Source of the DNA: Pseudomonas pudica
GTDB taxonomy: Bacteria > Pseudomonadota > Gammaproteobacteria > Pseudomonadales > Pseudomonadaceae
Reading direction: 5' to 3'
DNA: 44,385 nucleotides
Assembly (NCBI RefSeq): GCF_015680405.1
Contig: NZ_JADLJS010000042.1
Location: 1-44,385, forward strand
Both the position numbers and the translations under genes were made by a program. Shown piece by piece: positions 1 to 8,215 of this stretch. Positions within the stretch are counted from its first letter, which is position 1; every line of letters begins with the position of its first letter. The notes beneath the pieces were generated by a model. That model did not search any database. It worked only from the letters and a program-made list of their open reading frames with translations, and was not told the origin of the DNA.

Positions 1-39
1 CCCACAGGGATTTCGCAAACCTTGAGGTCTGGCGCCGTA

Positions 40-84
40 CCTGTGGGAGCCCGGCTTGCCGGCGATGGGCTGCGCAGCAGCCCC
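40..84. repeat. REP element downstream of the Rid gene
   Basis: A REP-like unit with the CTGTGGGAGC core, a GGCTTGCCGGCG stem, and a GCTGCGCAGCAGC hairpin. It lies beyond the stop of the left-strand Rid gene. The first ten bases of the window (CCCACAGGGA) look like the end of an inverted partner cut off by the window edge. A partial copy (GCAAGCCCGCTCC) also sits at about 112-124. Confidence 0.7.
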
Positions 85-134
85 AATAACACTGACTGTC
101 AAATATCAGGGCAAGCCCGCTCCTGGTGATCCCG

Positions 135-551
135 CTAGGCTTGGTCAGGCACCACGGCGATCACGTCGATCTCCATCAGCCACTCGGCCTGGGCCAACCC
201 GGCCACCACCAGCCCGGTGGAAATCGGGAACACCCCCTTGAGCCACTTGCCCACCTCCTTGTACACCGGCTCGCGGAAGCGCGGGTCGGTGATGTAGGTG
301 GTGGTCTTGACGATGTGCGACAGGTCCGACCCGGCCTCTTCGAGCAGCTGCTTGACGTTCTTCATCGCCTGCTCGGCCTGGGCCCTTGGGTCACCCAGGC
401 CCACCAGGTTGCCTTCGAAGTCGGTGCCGACCTGGCCGCGCACATAGATGGTGTTGCCGGCGCGCACCGCCTGGCACAGGTCGTTGTCCAGGGTCTGGTT
501 GGGGTAGGTGGCCTTGGTGTTGAACATGCGGATGCGAGTATGGGTAGGCAT
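135..551 (-). CDS. Rid family (YjgF/YER057c/UK114) protein, probably not the archetypal RidA
   Basis: A 138-residue protein with the Rid fold pattern: QAVRAGNTIYVRGQVG near residues 27-41, a QAEQAMKNV helix, and the C-terminal strand MEIDVIAVVP. Archetypal RidA deaminates reactive enamine/imine intermediates using an arginine in a P-A-R-S-x-V-E-V motif. The aligned stretch here (residues 109-118) reads P-I-S-T-G-L-V-V-A-G, with Ser where Arg is expected. This points to one of the Rid subfamilies lacking the Arg, whose activities are less certain. The ATG overlaps the upstream monooxygenase stop by one base (TGATG), so the two are likely co-transcribed and translationally coupled. A second Met eight residues in is an alternative start. 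Family is clear; function is inferred. Confidence 0.9.
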   Translation of the reverse strand: MPTHTRIRMFNTKATYPNQTLDNDLCQAVRAGNTIYVRGQVGTDFEGNLVGLGDPRAQAEQAMKNVKQLLEEAGSDLSHIVKTTTYITDPRFREPVYKEVGKWLKGVFPISTGLVVAGLAQAEWLMEIDVIAVVPDQA

Positions 552-1870
552 CAGTGGGCTCCGAGGGTGCTGACGTTGCTGATCTTGGATTGTTGCTGCT
601 CATCCGCCGCGCGTTGTTCGCGGTCGCGGTAGGCGGTATAGGTGCGTTGCGTGGCGATGTGACCGGCGACGTGCTTGGCGTCGTGCCACACGCCCCAGAT
701 GAACGACGAGCCACGGCGCGACAGCCACGGCAGGCCAAGGAAGTACACGCCCGGCTCGCGGGCTACGCCGCGTTGGTGCTGGGGCTTGCCGTTGGCGTCG
801 AAGGTGTCTACCTGCAGCCAGCTGAAGTCGACACCGTAACCGGTAGCCCAGATGATGCTGGTGACGCCGGCCTTGGCCAGGTCCAGCTGCTGCAGCGGGT
901 TGCGCATGCATTCAGGGTCGGCCAGGCGCTTGCGGGCTTCGGGCTCTTCCGGCAGGTCCAGGCCGTTGCGCTCGATGTAGGCATCGGCGGCATCCAGCAG
1001 GGCCAGGTAGTTTTCGTCGCCGCGGTTGATGTTCTCGACCAGGTTGTCCTGGAAGCGCGCCACGCCGTTCTCGAACGACTGGGTCAGGCCGACCAGGGTC
1101 ATGCCCTGGTGGGCGAGGGCGCGGAAGTCAACGGTGTGGCCGCCACGTGCGCCACTGACGGCAATGGTCACGTGCTCGCGGCCAGGCTTGGCGATTTCCG
1201 CATCCCACTCACCCAGCACGCCCAGCCACCAGCAGAAGTCGCGGTTGCGGTAAGCACGTGGCGGGCGATCGTGGGCGCCGACCGAGAGGTACACCTGGCG
1301 CCCGGCACGCATCAGTTCTTCGGCGATCTGCACGCCGGAGGAACCGGCGCCGACCACCAGCACAGCGCCTTCTGGCAACTGCTCGGGGTTGTAATAGGCC
1401 GCGGAATGGATCTGGTGCAGGTTGCCGTCTTTCGGCGCGATGGCCGGGATCACCGGCTTCTGGAACGGGCCGGTGGCGGCGACCACGCGGTTGGCGCGAA
1501 TCACGCCTTCACTGGTTTCGATGGTAAAACCGGGACGGTCGCTGTTGCGCAGCACTTTCTTCACTTCGATGCCGGTGCGTACGGGCAGGTTGTACTTGCG
1601 TACGTACTGCTCGAAGTAGTCGGCCACCTGGTCCTTGCCGGCGAAGGCGTCGGCGTCGAGGTTGAATTCCAGCCCCGGGAAGCGGTCGTGCCAGACCGGG
1701 CCGTTGGCCACCAGCGAGTCCCAGCGGCCGGTGCGCCAGGCCTCGGCGATACGCTTGCGCTCCAGCACCAGGTGCGGCACGCCAAGCTTGCTCAGGTGTT
1801 CGCTCATGGCCACGCCGGCCTGGCCGGCGCCGACGACGAGGGTGTCGATTTCGAGGTTGTTCAGTGTCAT
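551..1870 (-). CDS. Flavin-dependent NAD(P)-binding monooxygenase (CzcO/FMO-like)
   Basis: A 439-residue flavoprotein of the FMO/Baeyer-Villiger-like group. An N-terminal Rossmann motif GAGQAG (residues 14-19) should bind FAD. A second one, GAGSSG (174-179), should bind NAD(P)H. ATGPF (132-136) and a later WATGYG motif are typical of the family. The segment before the second Rossmann fold (HQIHSAAYY) only partly matches the classical FxGxxxHxxxY/W fingerprint, so the oxidised atom (N, S or carbonyl) cannot be inferred. The ATG at 1870 is chosen because the Rossmann motif follows directly; the frame stays open upstream to 2035 but without family-like sequence. It leads a two-gene unit with the Rid gene, which may act on its imine-type product. 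That link is inference. Confidence 0.92.
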   Translation of the reverse strand: MTLNNLEIDTLVVGAGQAGVAMSEHLSKLGVPHLVLERKRIAEAWRTGRWDSLVANGPVWHDRFPGLEFNLDADAFAGKDQVADYFEQYVRKYNLPVRTGIEVKKVLRNSDRPGFTIETSEGVIRANRVVAATGPFQKPVIPAIAPKDGNLHQIHSAAYYNPEQLPEGAVLVVGAGSSGVQIAEELMRAGRQVYLSVGAHDRPPRAYRNRDFCWWLGVLGEWDAEIAKPGREHVTIAVSGARGGHTVDFRALAHQGMTLVGLTQSFENGVARFQDNLVENINRGDENYLALLDAADAYIERNGLDLPEEPEARKRLADPECMRNPLQQLDLAKAGVTSIIWATGYGVDFSWLQVDTFDANGKPQHQRGVAREPGVYFLGLPWLSRRGSSFIWGVWHDAKHVAGHIATQRTYTAYRDREQRAADEQQQSKISNVSTLGAH

Positions 1871-2240
1871 GTCCGAGCCCTTGTTCAGGCGGTTTTTGTC
1901 AGGTCGGTTTGGAGGACCGCCGTTGCCTGGGGCCAGACTAGGGATGCCGTGGAATTGGCGAAAATAGTATTTAGCTGGGGTTTGCCGATAAAACGGCGAA
2001 GACCCTGGATTCTGTGGCTTGCGAGTTGGACGCAAAGGGGCCGCGCGCTGTGCCGACAGGAATGATTGGCCCGAAACAGATGTAGGAGCAGCCTTGGCTG
2101 CGAAGCGCCGCGCGGGCGGCGCTCGATCTCAGCCACAACAAAGCTTTTTCCTGCCTAACCCCTCGGAAAAAGGTCGTTTCGCCGGCCGAAAGGTTCAACC
2201 CAGAATGCCGTGTATCGCACAGCACAACAGGAACCATGAC
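1871..2240. other. Divergent intergenic region between monooxygenase and DUF1028 genes
   Basis: This 370-bp gap separates two divergently transcribed units and must hold both promoters. It contains one REP-like element near 2082-2130. An AT-richer stretch near 1960-1995 (AAAATAGTATTTAG) is a plausible promoter region for the left-strand unit, but no clear -35/-10 pair could be fixed. I found no convincing small gene. No regulator gene is adjacent. Confidence 0.5.
2082..2131. repeat. REP-like element, CGCTCGATCTC subtype
   Basis: A GTAGGAGC core followed by GCCTTGGCTGCG and CGCCGCGCGGGCGGCG hairpins. It ends in GGCGCTCGATCTCA. The last 18 bases (2114-2131) recur identically at 20947-20964, upstream of the chemoreceptor gene. 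It is a single copy, unlike the inverted pairs in most other gaps. Confidence 0.6.
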
Positions 2241-2918
2241 ATGACTTTTTCCATCATCGGTCGTTGCCAGGAAACCGGCCAGGTCGGTATCGCCATCAGC
2301 TCTTCAAGCATCGCAGTGGGCGCCCGCTGCCCGTGGGTGCGTGCCGGTGTGGGTGCGGTCGCCACCCAGAACATCACCTTGCCGGCGCTGGGCCCGCAGA
2401 TTCTCGATGCCCTGGAACAGGGCCAGTTGCCGCCTGCCGCTGCGCTGGACCGGGTGCTGAGCGCCAATGGCTGGAGCGAGTACCGCCAGCTCACGGTGAT
2501 CGACAGCCATGGCCAGGTGGCGCTGTTCACTGGCAAGGAAGCCTTGGGCACGCACTACGCCCTCGCCGGTGAGCAATGTGCGGCGGCAGGCAACCTGTTG
2601 GCCTCGACCCGGGTGATCGAGGCGATGGTGCAGGCCTTTGAACAGGCTGGCGGGCATCTGGCCGACCGCCTGCTGGCGGCCATGCACGCGGCGATGGCCG
2701 CAGGCGGCGAGGCGGGGCCGGTGCACTCGGCGGCGTTGAAGATTGCCGGCGAGCTGACCTGGCCGCTGGTGGACCTGCGCGTGGACTGGGCCGAGGCCGA
2801 CCCGATCGCTGTACTCGATGGCCTGTGGCAGGCGTACCGGCCGCAGATGCAGGACTACGTCACCCGCGCCCTCAACCCGACTGCCGCGCCAAGCTACGGG
2901 GTGCCGGGCGATGAGTGA
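2241..2918 (+). CDS. DUF1028 family protein (putative Ntn-hydrolase-like)
   Basis: A 225-residue protein matching DUF1028. It starts MTFSIIGRCQETGQ, then GIAISSSSIAVGARCPWVRAG and GAVATQN, the usual family opening. DUF1028 proteins are thought to adopt an Ntn-hydrolase-like fold, but their reaction is unproven. The start at 2241 is preceded by AGGAA at 2229-2233 with suitable spacing; an upstream in-frame ATG would add poorly conserved residues. The stop overlaps the following ArgE-like gene by 8 bases, indicating translational coupling. DUF1028, M20 peptidase and Rid genes often occur together, which suggests hydrolysis of an amide or N-acyl compound. The substrate is unknown. Confidence 0.9.
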   Translation: MTFSIIGRCQETGQVGIAISSSSIAVGARCPWVRAGVGAVATQNITLPALGPQILDALEQGQLPPAAALDRVLSANGWSEYRQLTVIDSHGQVALFTGKEALGTHYALAGEQCAAAGNLLASTRVIEAMVQAFEQAGGHLADRLLAAMHAAMAAGGEAGPVHSAALKIAGELTWPLVDLRVDWAEADPIAVLDGLWQAYRPQMQDYVTRALNPTAAPSYGVPGDE

Positions 2919-4071
2919 ATTTGCCAGTCGCGCGCTGCTGGCCAGGCTGATCGGCTTTGCCACGGTCAGCCGGGATTCCAACATCGAACTGATCGGCTTC
3001 ATCCGCGACTACCTGGCCGAGTTGGGGGTGGAAAGCGAACTGTTCCATAACCCGGAAGGCACCAAGGCCAACCTGTTTGCCACCATCGGCCCCCGGGACG
3101 TAGGCGGCGTGGTGCTGTCCGGGCATACCGATGTGGTGCCGGTGGACGGCCAGGCCTGGACAGTCGAGCCGTTTGCCCTGAGTGAGCGCGACGGGCGTCT
3201 GTATGGCCGGGGCACGGCCGACATGAAGGGCTTCATCGCTTCGGTGCTGGCGGCTGTACCGGCGTTTCTCGCCCAGCCGTTGCGCATGCCGGTGCACCTG
3301 GCGTTCTCCTACGACGAGGAAGTCGGCTGCCTGGGGGTGCGCTCGATGCTGGCCGCGCTGGAGCAGCGCCCGCACAAGCCACGGCTGTGCCTGATTGGCG
3401 AGCCCACCGAACTCAAGCCGGTGCTGGGGCACAAGGGCAAGCTGGCGATGCGTTGCCAGGTGCATGGCGCGGCCTGCCACTCGGCGTATGCGCCGTATGG
3501 GGTGAATGCCATCGAGTATGCGGCGAAGCTGATCGGCAAGCTGGGTGATATCGGTGATGCCCTGGCGTTGCCGGAGCATCACGACAAGCGCTTCGACCCA
3601 CCGTTCTCCACTGTGCAGACTGGTGTGATCAAAGGGGGCAGGGCGCTGAACATCGTGCCGGCGGAATGCGAATTCGATTTCGAAGTGCGGGCCTTGCCGG
3701 GGTTCGAGGCGCAAGCAGTGGCCGACCAGTTGCAAACCTATGCCGAGGCCGAATTGCTGCCGCGCATGCGCAAGGTCAATGCCGCCAGCGCCATTCGCCT
3801 GCAGCCGTTGAGTGCGTATCCAGGGCTGGCCACGCCAGCGGATAGCGAGGCGGCTCGCCTGGTGGCGCTGCTCAGTGGTTCGGATGAGTTCGGTACGGTG
3901 GCGTTTGGTACCGAAGGTGGGCTGTTCGAACAGGCAGGCATCCCGACTGTGGTGTGTGGGCCTGGGAGCATGGACCAGGGGCACAAGCCGGATGAGTTCG
4001 TCAGTGTCGAGCAGTTGCGGGGTTGTGATGCCATGTTGCTGAGGCTGGTGGATTACCTCAGGCAGGGTTGA
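2911..4071 (+). CDS. M20 family deacylase, acetylornithine deacetylase (ArgE)-like
   Basis: A 386-residue zinc metallohydrolase, close to the usual ArgE length. Visible M20 motifs: SGHTDVVP (metal His and Asp), GRGTADMKG (bridging Asp), SYDEEVGC (catalytic Glu-Glu), IGEPTELKP, and C-terminal GPGSMDQGHKPDEF (metal His). A dimerisation domain lies between, containing HGAACHSAYAPYGVNAIEYA. The ATG at 2911 sits inside the end of the DUF1028 gene (ATGAGTGA), which fixes the start. ArgE releases ornithine from N-acetylornithine. Because the gene is coupled to DUF1028 and opposite a Rid/flavoprotein pair rather than beside arg genes, it may be a catabolic N-acyl-amino-acid deacylase instead. The family is certain; the substrate is not. 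Confidence 0.9.
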   Translation: MSEFASRALLARLIGFATVSRDSNIELIGFIRDYLAELGVESELFHNPEGTKANLFATIGPRDVGGVVLSGHTDVVPVDGQAWTVEPFALSERDGRLYGRGTADMKGFIASVLAAVPAFLAQPLRMPVHLAFSYDEEVGCLGVRSMLAALEQRPHKPRLCLIGEPTELKPVLGHKGKLAMRCQVHGAACHSAYAPYGVNAIEYAAKLIGKLGDIGDALALPEHHDKRFDPPFSTVQTGVIKGGRALNIVPAECEFDFEVRALPGFEAQAVADQLQTYAEAELLPRMRKVNAASAIRLQPLSAYPGLATPADSEAARLVALLSGSDEFGTVAFGTEGGLFEQAGIPTVVCGPGSMDQGHKPDEFVSVEQLRGCDAMLLRLVDYLRQG

Positions 4072-4076
4072 TTGCG

Positions 4077-4190
4077 CTGGCCTCTTCGCGGGCACGCCCG
4101 CTCCCACAGGTACAGCACCGCCAGGACAGCCGGCGATATACCTGTGGGAGCGGGCGTGCCCGCGAAGGGCTGCAGAGCAGCCCCAATCAA
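4077..4190. repeat. Inverted REP pair (GCGGGC...TGCCCGC class)
   Basis: Two REP units facing each other: GGCCTCTTCGCGGGCACGCCCGCTCCCACAGG in inverse orientation to CCTGTGGGAGCGGGCGTGCCCGCGAAGGGC. They fill the gap between convergent argE-like and oprB genes, where they could act as a bidirectional transcription end. The pair is flanked by TTGATTG and CAATCAA. Confidence 0.85.
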
Positions 4191-4194
4191 GATT

Positions 4195-5463
4195 TCAGAA
4201 GGTAGCCTTGACCTGCAGGCCAACCACCAGCGCGTTGTCGATATCCTTCCCGGAGAACGCACCCGGTTCGATGATGTACTGCACATCCGGGCGCAGGTTC
4301 AGCCACGGCGTGGCCTGGTAGCCGTAGCTCAGCTCCACCAACTGCTCGGCGCTGTCGATATCGGGGAACTGCTCCCCGGCATTGAACGCGGCATCTTCCA
4401 GCACGTCGCGGCTACGCGGGTTGGGCACGGCACGGCCATAGCCCAGCGCCACGGTATCCTTCGGGCGGCCTGCGAACGGCTTGTACAGCACCACGCCAGC
4501 GCCATACCACCTGGTGAACGGCGAGGCGGCCTTGCTCGACGCCGAGTACTGGCCGAAGGCATGCAGGCTGCGGCCCGGCAAGCCCTGGTCGTTCCACACG
4601 GCCTGGTCGACCAGCAGGTAGTGGCCGCCGCGGCCGGACACTTCCTCGTCGCTGCCGATGCGCTTCACATCGGAGCTGTCGTAGTAGTAGCCCAGTTTGT
4701 ACTCGCCGGGCAGCTCGCCCTGCAGCTTGTACACCAGCTCTACCGGTACCACGGTGCCGGTGGTGTGCTTGGGGCCCAGGTGCCAGGCGCGGCTGGAATT
4801 GCCGTTGCTTTCCGGGTCGACGTTGAACGCCGCCACACGCAGCTGCCAGGACGGCGACAGGTCGTACTTCACCCGCACGCCCAGGTGGGCATTGGGGTAA
4901 TTGGTCCAGCCACTGCCGCCAGACATGTTCAGCGGGTGGCCGCAGAAGCCGGCGTTCATGAAGTTGCACAGGATGCCACTGTCCAGGCCGCCGAGGTCGT
5001 TGCCCATGGCCATGTAGCCGAGCTTGACGTTGAGTGCCGGGGTGAACAGGGTGCGCTCGTAGCTCAGCTCGGTCAGGCGGGTGTACAGGCCGCCGAAGTT
5101 TTCCTGGATCGGCAGCCGGTTGCCCACCAGGTCTTCCGAGGCGCTGTTGCCGCGGCGGTCGTTGATGGTCAGCTGGACCTTGCCACCGTTGTCCAGGCCG
5201 TACAGTTTCGACAGGTCGAACTGCACACCCAGTTTCAGGTTTTGCGAGTAGCGCGCCGAGCGGTGCAGGCCACCGTGGGCGTTGTAGGCGGTTTCGCCGC
5301 TGTAGTCGCCGGTGAACTTGACGCCGTCTTCTTCCAGCTGGTGACGCAGGCCGCCCCAGTCACCGGTCAGGGTGCTGCGGGTCATCAGGTCGCCGTCGGC
5401 CAGGGCGGTGCTGCTGGCCAGGGCCAGCAGCAGGGTGGGGGTGATGCGAATTGCGGATGGCAT
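4195..5463 (-). CDS. Carbohydrate-selective outer-membrane porin OprB
   Basis: A 422-residue OprB-family beta-barrel porin. Residues 1-22 form a signal peptide ending ASSTALA. Next comes the family start LTGDWGGLRHQLEEDGVKFTGDY. The barrel continues to a C-terminal phenylalanine (QVKATF), the usual BAM recognition end. Cys residues in CNFMNAGFCGHP probably form a loop disulfide, as in related OprB proteins. OprB admits glucose and other sugars to the periplasm. It lies downstream of gcd on the same strand, so the pair supplies and oxidises periplasmic glucose. A REP pair separates the two, and may adjust relative expression. Confidence 0.95.
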   Translation of the reverse strand: MPSAIRITPTLLLALASSTALADGDLMTRSTLTGDWGGLRHQLEEDGVKFTGDYSGETAYNAHGGLHRSARYSQNLKLGVQFDLSKLYGLDNGGKVQLTINDRRGNSASEDLVGNRLPIQENFGGLYTRLTELSYERTLFTPALNVKLGYMAMGNDLGGLDSGILCNFMNAGFCGHPLNMSGGSGWTNYPNAHLGVRVKYDLSPSWQLRVAAFNVDPESNGNSSRAWHLGPKHTTGTVVPVELVYKLQGELPGEYKLGYYYDSSDVKRIGSDEEVSGRGGHYLLVDQAVWNDQGLPGRSLHAFGQYSASSKAASPFTRWYGAGVVLYKPFAGRPKDTVALGYGRAVPNPRSRDVLEDAAFNAGEQFPDIDSAEQLVELSYGYQATPWLNLRPDVQYIIEPGAFSGKDIDNALVVGLQVKATF

Positions 5464-5487
5464 TGCTGAATCTCGGGTTGTCTTCTA

Positions 5488-5580
5488 AGGCCTCTTCGCG
5501 GGTGAGCCCGCTCCCACAGGATTTTCACTGCCCTTGCAAACGGTGCAGTTCCTGTAGGAGCGGGTTTACCCGCGAAGGGG
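5488..5580. repeat. Inverted REP pair between gcd and oprB
   Basis: Units AGGCCTCTTCGCGGG...CTCCCACAGG and CCTGTAGGAGCGGGTTTACCCGCGAAGG face each other in the 128-bp gap between two functionally linked genes on the same strand. Their position between gcd and oprB suggests an effect on mRNA decay or partial termination. That effect is inferred. Confidence 0.85.
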
Positions 5581-5591
5581 GCGACGCGGTG

Positions 5592-8009
5592 TTACGGCAA
5601 GGCGTAAGAAATCACGTAGTCGCCACGGTCAGTCGACTGGCGCGCGCCGCCAGCCGTGATCACCACGTACTGCTTGCCGGTCTTCGGCGAGACGTAGGTC
5701 ATCGGGCCGCCCTGGCTGCCAACTGGCAGGCGGGCCTTCCAGATTTCGTTGCCGTTGCTGCTGTCGTAGGCGCGCAGGTAGAAGTCCTGGGTGCCGGCGA
5801 TGAACACCAGGCCACCCTGGGTCGACAGGGTGCCGCCAAGGGTCGGCAGGCCGATCTTGATCGGCAGGTGCATGCGGATGCCCAGCGGGCCGGTGTCCTC
5901 GACGGTACCCACCGGTACCTGCCACGCCACCTGGCGGGTCTTCATGTCGATGGCGGTCAGGGTGCCGAATGGCGGCGCCTGGCACGGAATGCCGGCCACC
6001 GACAGGAAGCGGTTCTTGTTCACCGCATACGGGGTGCCCTTGAGCGGTACTGCGCCCATGCCGGTGTTCAGCGCTTCGCCTCCGGAAGCGGCACTGCCTT
6101 TGTTCTGCGACGGGATCATCTGGATCCACAGGCCCAGGCGCATGTCGTTGACGAAGATGAAACCATGTACCGGGTCGGTGGAGATGCTGCCCCAGTTCAT
6201 GCCACCCAGCGAACCCGGGAAGCTCAGCGACAGGTCGGTGCCCGGCGCGGTGTACAGGCCGTCGTAGCGCATTTTCTTGAAGTCGATGCGGCACAGCAGC
6301 TGGTCGTACGGGGTTGCGCCCCACATGTCCGATTCGGTCAGGGTCTGCGCGCCGATCTGCGGCATGCCCACCGACTTCGGCTGGGTTGGCGAGTATGGCT
6401 CGTTGGGGATGTTGCCTGGCTTGACCGGTACTTCGTCGACCTGGGTCAGCGGCTTGCCGGTGGCGCGGTCGAGCACGTAGATCTGCCCGGCCTTGGTGCC
6501 GATTACCACTGCAGGTACCGACTGGCCGTCGTCCTTGGTGAAATCGATCAGGCTCGGCTGCATCGGCAGGTCGAAGTCCCACAGGTCGTTGTGCACGGTC
6601 TGGAACACCCACTTCTGGTTGCCGGTGGTGGCGTCCAGGGCCAGTATCGAAGCGCCATAGGTGTGGTCCAGCTTGCTGCGTTCGACACCGTAGATGTCGG
6701 TGGACGACGAGCCCATCGGCAGGAACACGGTATTCATCGCCGGGTCGTAGGACATCGGGGCCCAGCTGTTGGGGGTGCTGCGCACATAGGTGCTGTCACC
6801 CTGCGGCGCCTGGCGATCTTCCGGGTTGCCGGGGTCGAAGGCCCAGCGCATTTCACCCGTGATCACGTCGAAACCACGGATCACGCCGCCTGGCATGTCG
6901 GTCTGGACGTTGTCGGCGATGCGGCCGCCGACCACCACGGTGGTACCGGCCATCAGAGGTGCCGAGGACAGCTGGTAGTAGGAGTCCGGCACATCCCCCA
7001 GGCCGGCCTTGAGGTCGACCTGGCCGTTGTTGCCGAAGCCCTGGCAGAACTCGCCGTTATCGGCGTCGACGGCAATCAGGCGGCCATCGATGGTGTTGGT
7101 CAGCAGGCGACGCTGGCAGTTGGCACCGGCCGGTACGCTGACCGCGGTGATTGGCGAGCTGTTCGGCTGGGTCGGCTGGGCGATGGCGGCAGTGGCGTCG
7201 AAGTAGGCCATGCCACGGCAACGCTGCCAGACCTTGGACTGGGCGTTGATCGCGTTCTTCCAAAGCTCCTTGCCGGTGTCGGCATCGAGGGCGATCAGGT
7301 TGTTGTGCGGGGTGCAGATGAACACCTTGTTGCCGACCTGCAGCGGGGTCAGCTGGTCTTCGGCACCGTTGCCGTCGCTGAGCGCCACGTCACCGGTGTG
7401 GTAGGTCCAGGCTACCTTCAGCTTGTTGACGTTGTCGCGGTTGATCTGGTCCAGCGCGGCGAAGCGGCTGCCACCTTCGGTGTTGCCGTAGTGGGCCCAG
7501 TCCTTCTGCGCCTTGTCGGCTTCGACCGGAGTCATGCCCGGGCCTTTGCCGGTGGGGGCGACACTTGGGTGGGCGACGAACATGTTGCCGGCGGCGATCA
7601 CCAGCAGCACGGCCATCACCCCGGCAACGCCATAGGCACCGCGGCCGGCGCTGGCGCCATTGGCACGGGCCAGCAGCGGGTAGACCAGCGCCACCACCAT
7701 GCCGATTGCGCCGAACATGAACAGGCGCGAGAACAGCGGCCAGAACACCAGGCCAGCATCGATCAGCGCCCAGATGGCAGTGCCGACCAGAAATGCCGCG
7801 TACAGCCAGGCGCCAGCCGGTTTGCGGCGAGCGATGAGGACGCCGGCGATGGCCATGGCCAGGCCGCCGATCAGGAAGTACCAGGAACCGCCCAGGCCGG
7901 CCAGCTTGACGCCGCCCGCAGCCAGGAGGAGGCCGAGCAGGGCGATGATCACGCCCAGGCCGACCAGGATGATGTTTGTGGCGCCAGAGGCGCGCGGGGT
8001 TTCTTTCAT
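5592..8009 (-). CDS. Membrane-bound PQQ-dependent glucose dehydrogenase
   Basis: An 805-residue quinoprotein matching Gcd in length. The N-terminal ~150 residues hold five hydrophobic membrane segments (first ATNIILVGLGVIIALLGLLLA). The rest is a periplasmic beta-propeller with PQQ-repeat motifs such as LDADTGKELWKN, LDATTGNQKWVFQ and VHNDLWDFDLPMQP. It oxidises glucose to gluconolactone in the periplasm and passes electrons to ubiquinone. The start at 8009 (MKETPRASG) fits the family; an in-frame start at 8069 would extend into the apparent promoter. Upstream are a possible promoter and an imperfect palindrome. PQQ synthesis genes are not in this window. Confidence 0.97.
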   Translation of the reverse strand: MKETPRASGATNIILVGLGVIIALLGLLLAAGGVKLAGLGGSWYFLIGGLAMAIAGVLIARRKPAGAWLYAAFLVGTAIWALIDAGLVFWPLFSRLFMFGAIGMVVALVYPLLARANGASAGRGAYGVAGVMAVLLVIAAGNMFVAHPSVAPTGKGPGMTPVEADKAQKDWAHYGNTEGGSRFAALDQINRDNVNKLKVAWTYHTGDVALSDGNGAEDQLTPLQVGNKVFICTPHNNLIALDADTGKELWKNAINAQSKVWQRCRGMAYFDATAAIAQPTQPNSSPITAVSVPAGANCQRRLLTNTIDGRLIAVDADNGEFCQGFGNNGQVDLKAGLGDVPDSYYQLSSAPLMAGTTVVVGGRIADNVQTDMPGGVIRGFDVITGEMRWAFDPGNPEDRQAPQGDSTYVRSTPNSWAPMSYDPAMNTVFLPMGSSSTDIYGVERSKLDHTYGASILALDATTGNQKWVFQTVHNDLWDFDLPMQPSLIDFTKDDGQSVPAVVIGTKAGQIYVLDRATGKPLTQVDEVPVKPGNIPNEPYSPTQPKSVGMPQIGAQTLTESDMWGATPYDQLLCRIDFKKMRYDGLYTAPGTDLSLSFPGSLGGMNWGSISTDPVHGFIFVNDMRLGLWIQMIPSQNKGSAASGGEALNTGMGAVPLKGTPYAVNKNRFLSVAGIPCQAPPFGTLTAIDMKTRQVAWQVPVGTVEDTGPLGIRMHLPIKIGLPTLGGTLSTQGGLVFIAGTQDFYLRAYDSSNGNEIWKARLPVGSQGGPMTYVSPKTGKQYVVITAGGARQSTDRGDYVISYALP

Positions 8010-8039
8010 GCCAGGGATCTCAGCAGGTGGAATGCGCGC

Positions 8040-8070
8040 AGTGTAATCTCTTAGCTTGCTAATTAACAAG
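8040..8070 (-). promoter_or_regulatory. Candidate gcd promoter with overlapping palindromic operator
   Basis: On the minus strand, TTGTTA (complement of 8064-8069) and TACACT (complement of 8040-8045) are 18 bp apart and can serve as -35 and -10 boxes for gcd. The -35 box lies within a 16-bp near-palindrome at 8055-8070 (CTTGCTAATTAACAAG, 14 of 16 positions symmetric). A protein bound there would block the -35 region. The regulator is unknown; it does not match the HexR or PtxS consensus sites as I recall them. Confidence 0.4.
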
Positions 8071-8215
8071 TTGGTACATAATTTTGTGGGGCGGATTGTC
8101 GCAGGGCTGAACTGTGCAATGTGTGGCTAAAAGTCTAGATCATGCGTTTAAAAATGCAGTAAACAGGATGTTCATGTCGGGTGGGTGACCCGCGTTCGAT
8201 TTTCAATGACCGGAT

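Noticed and set aside
5451..8054. An 867-residue open frame on the + strand opposite gcd
   Set aside because: It is a shadow of gcd, kept open by GC3 codon bias; its translation has no recognisable domain, while the opposite strand encodes an unmistakable Gcd.
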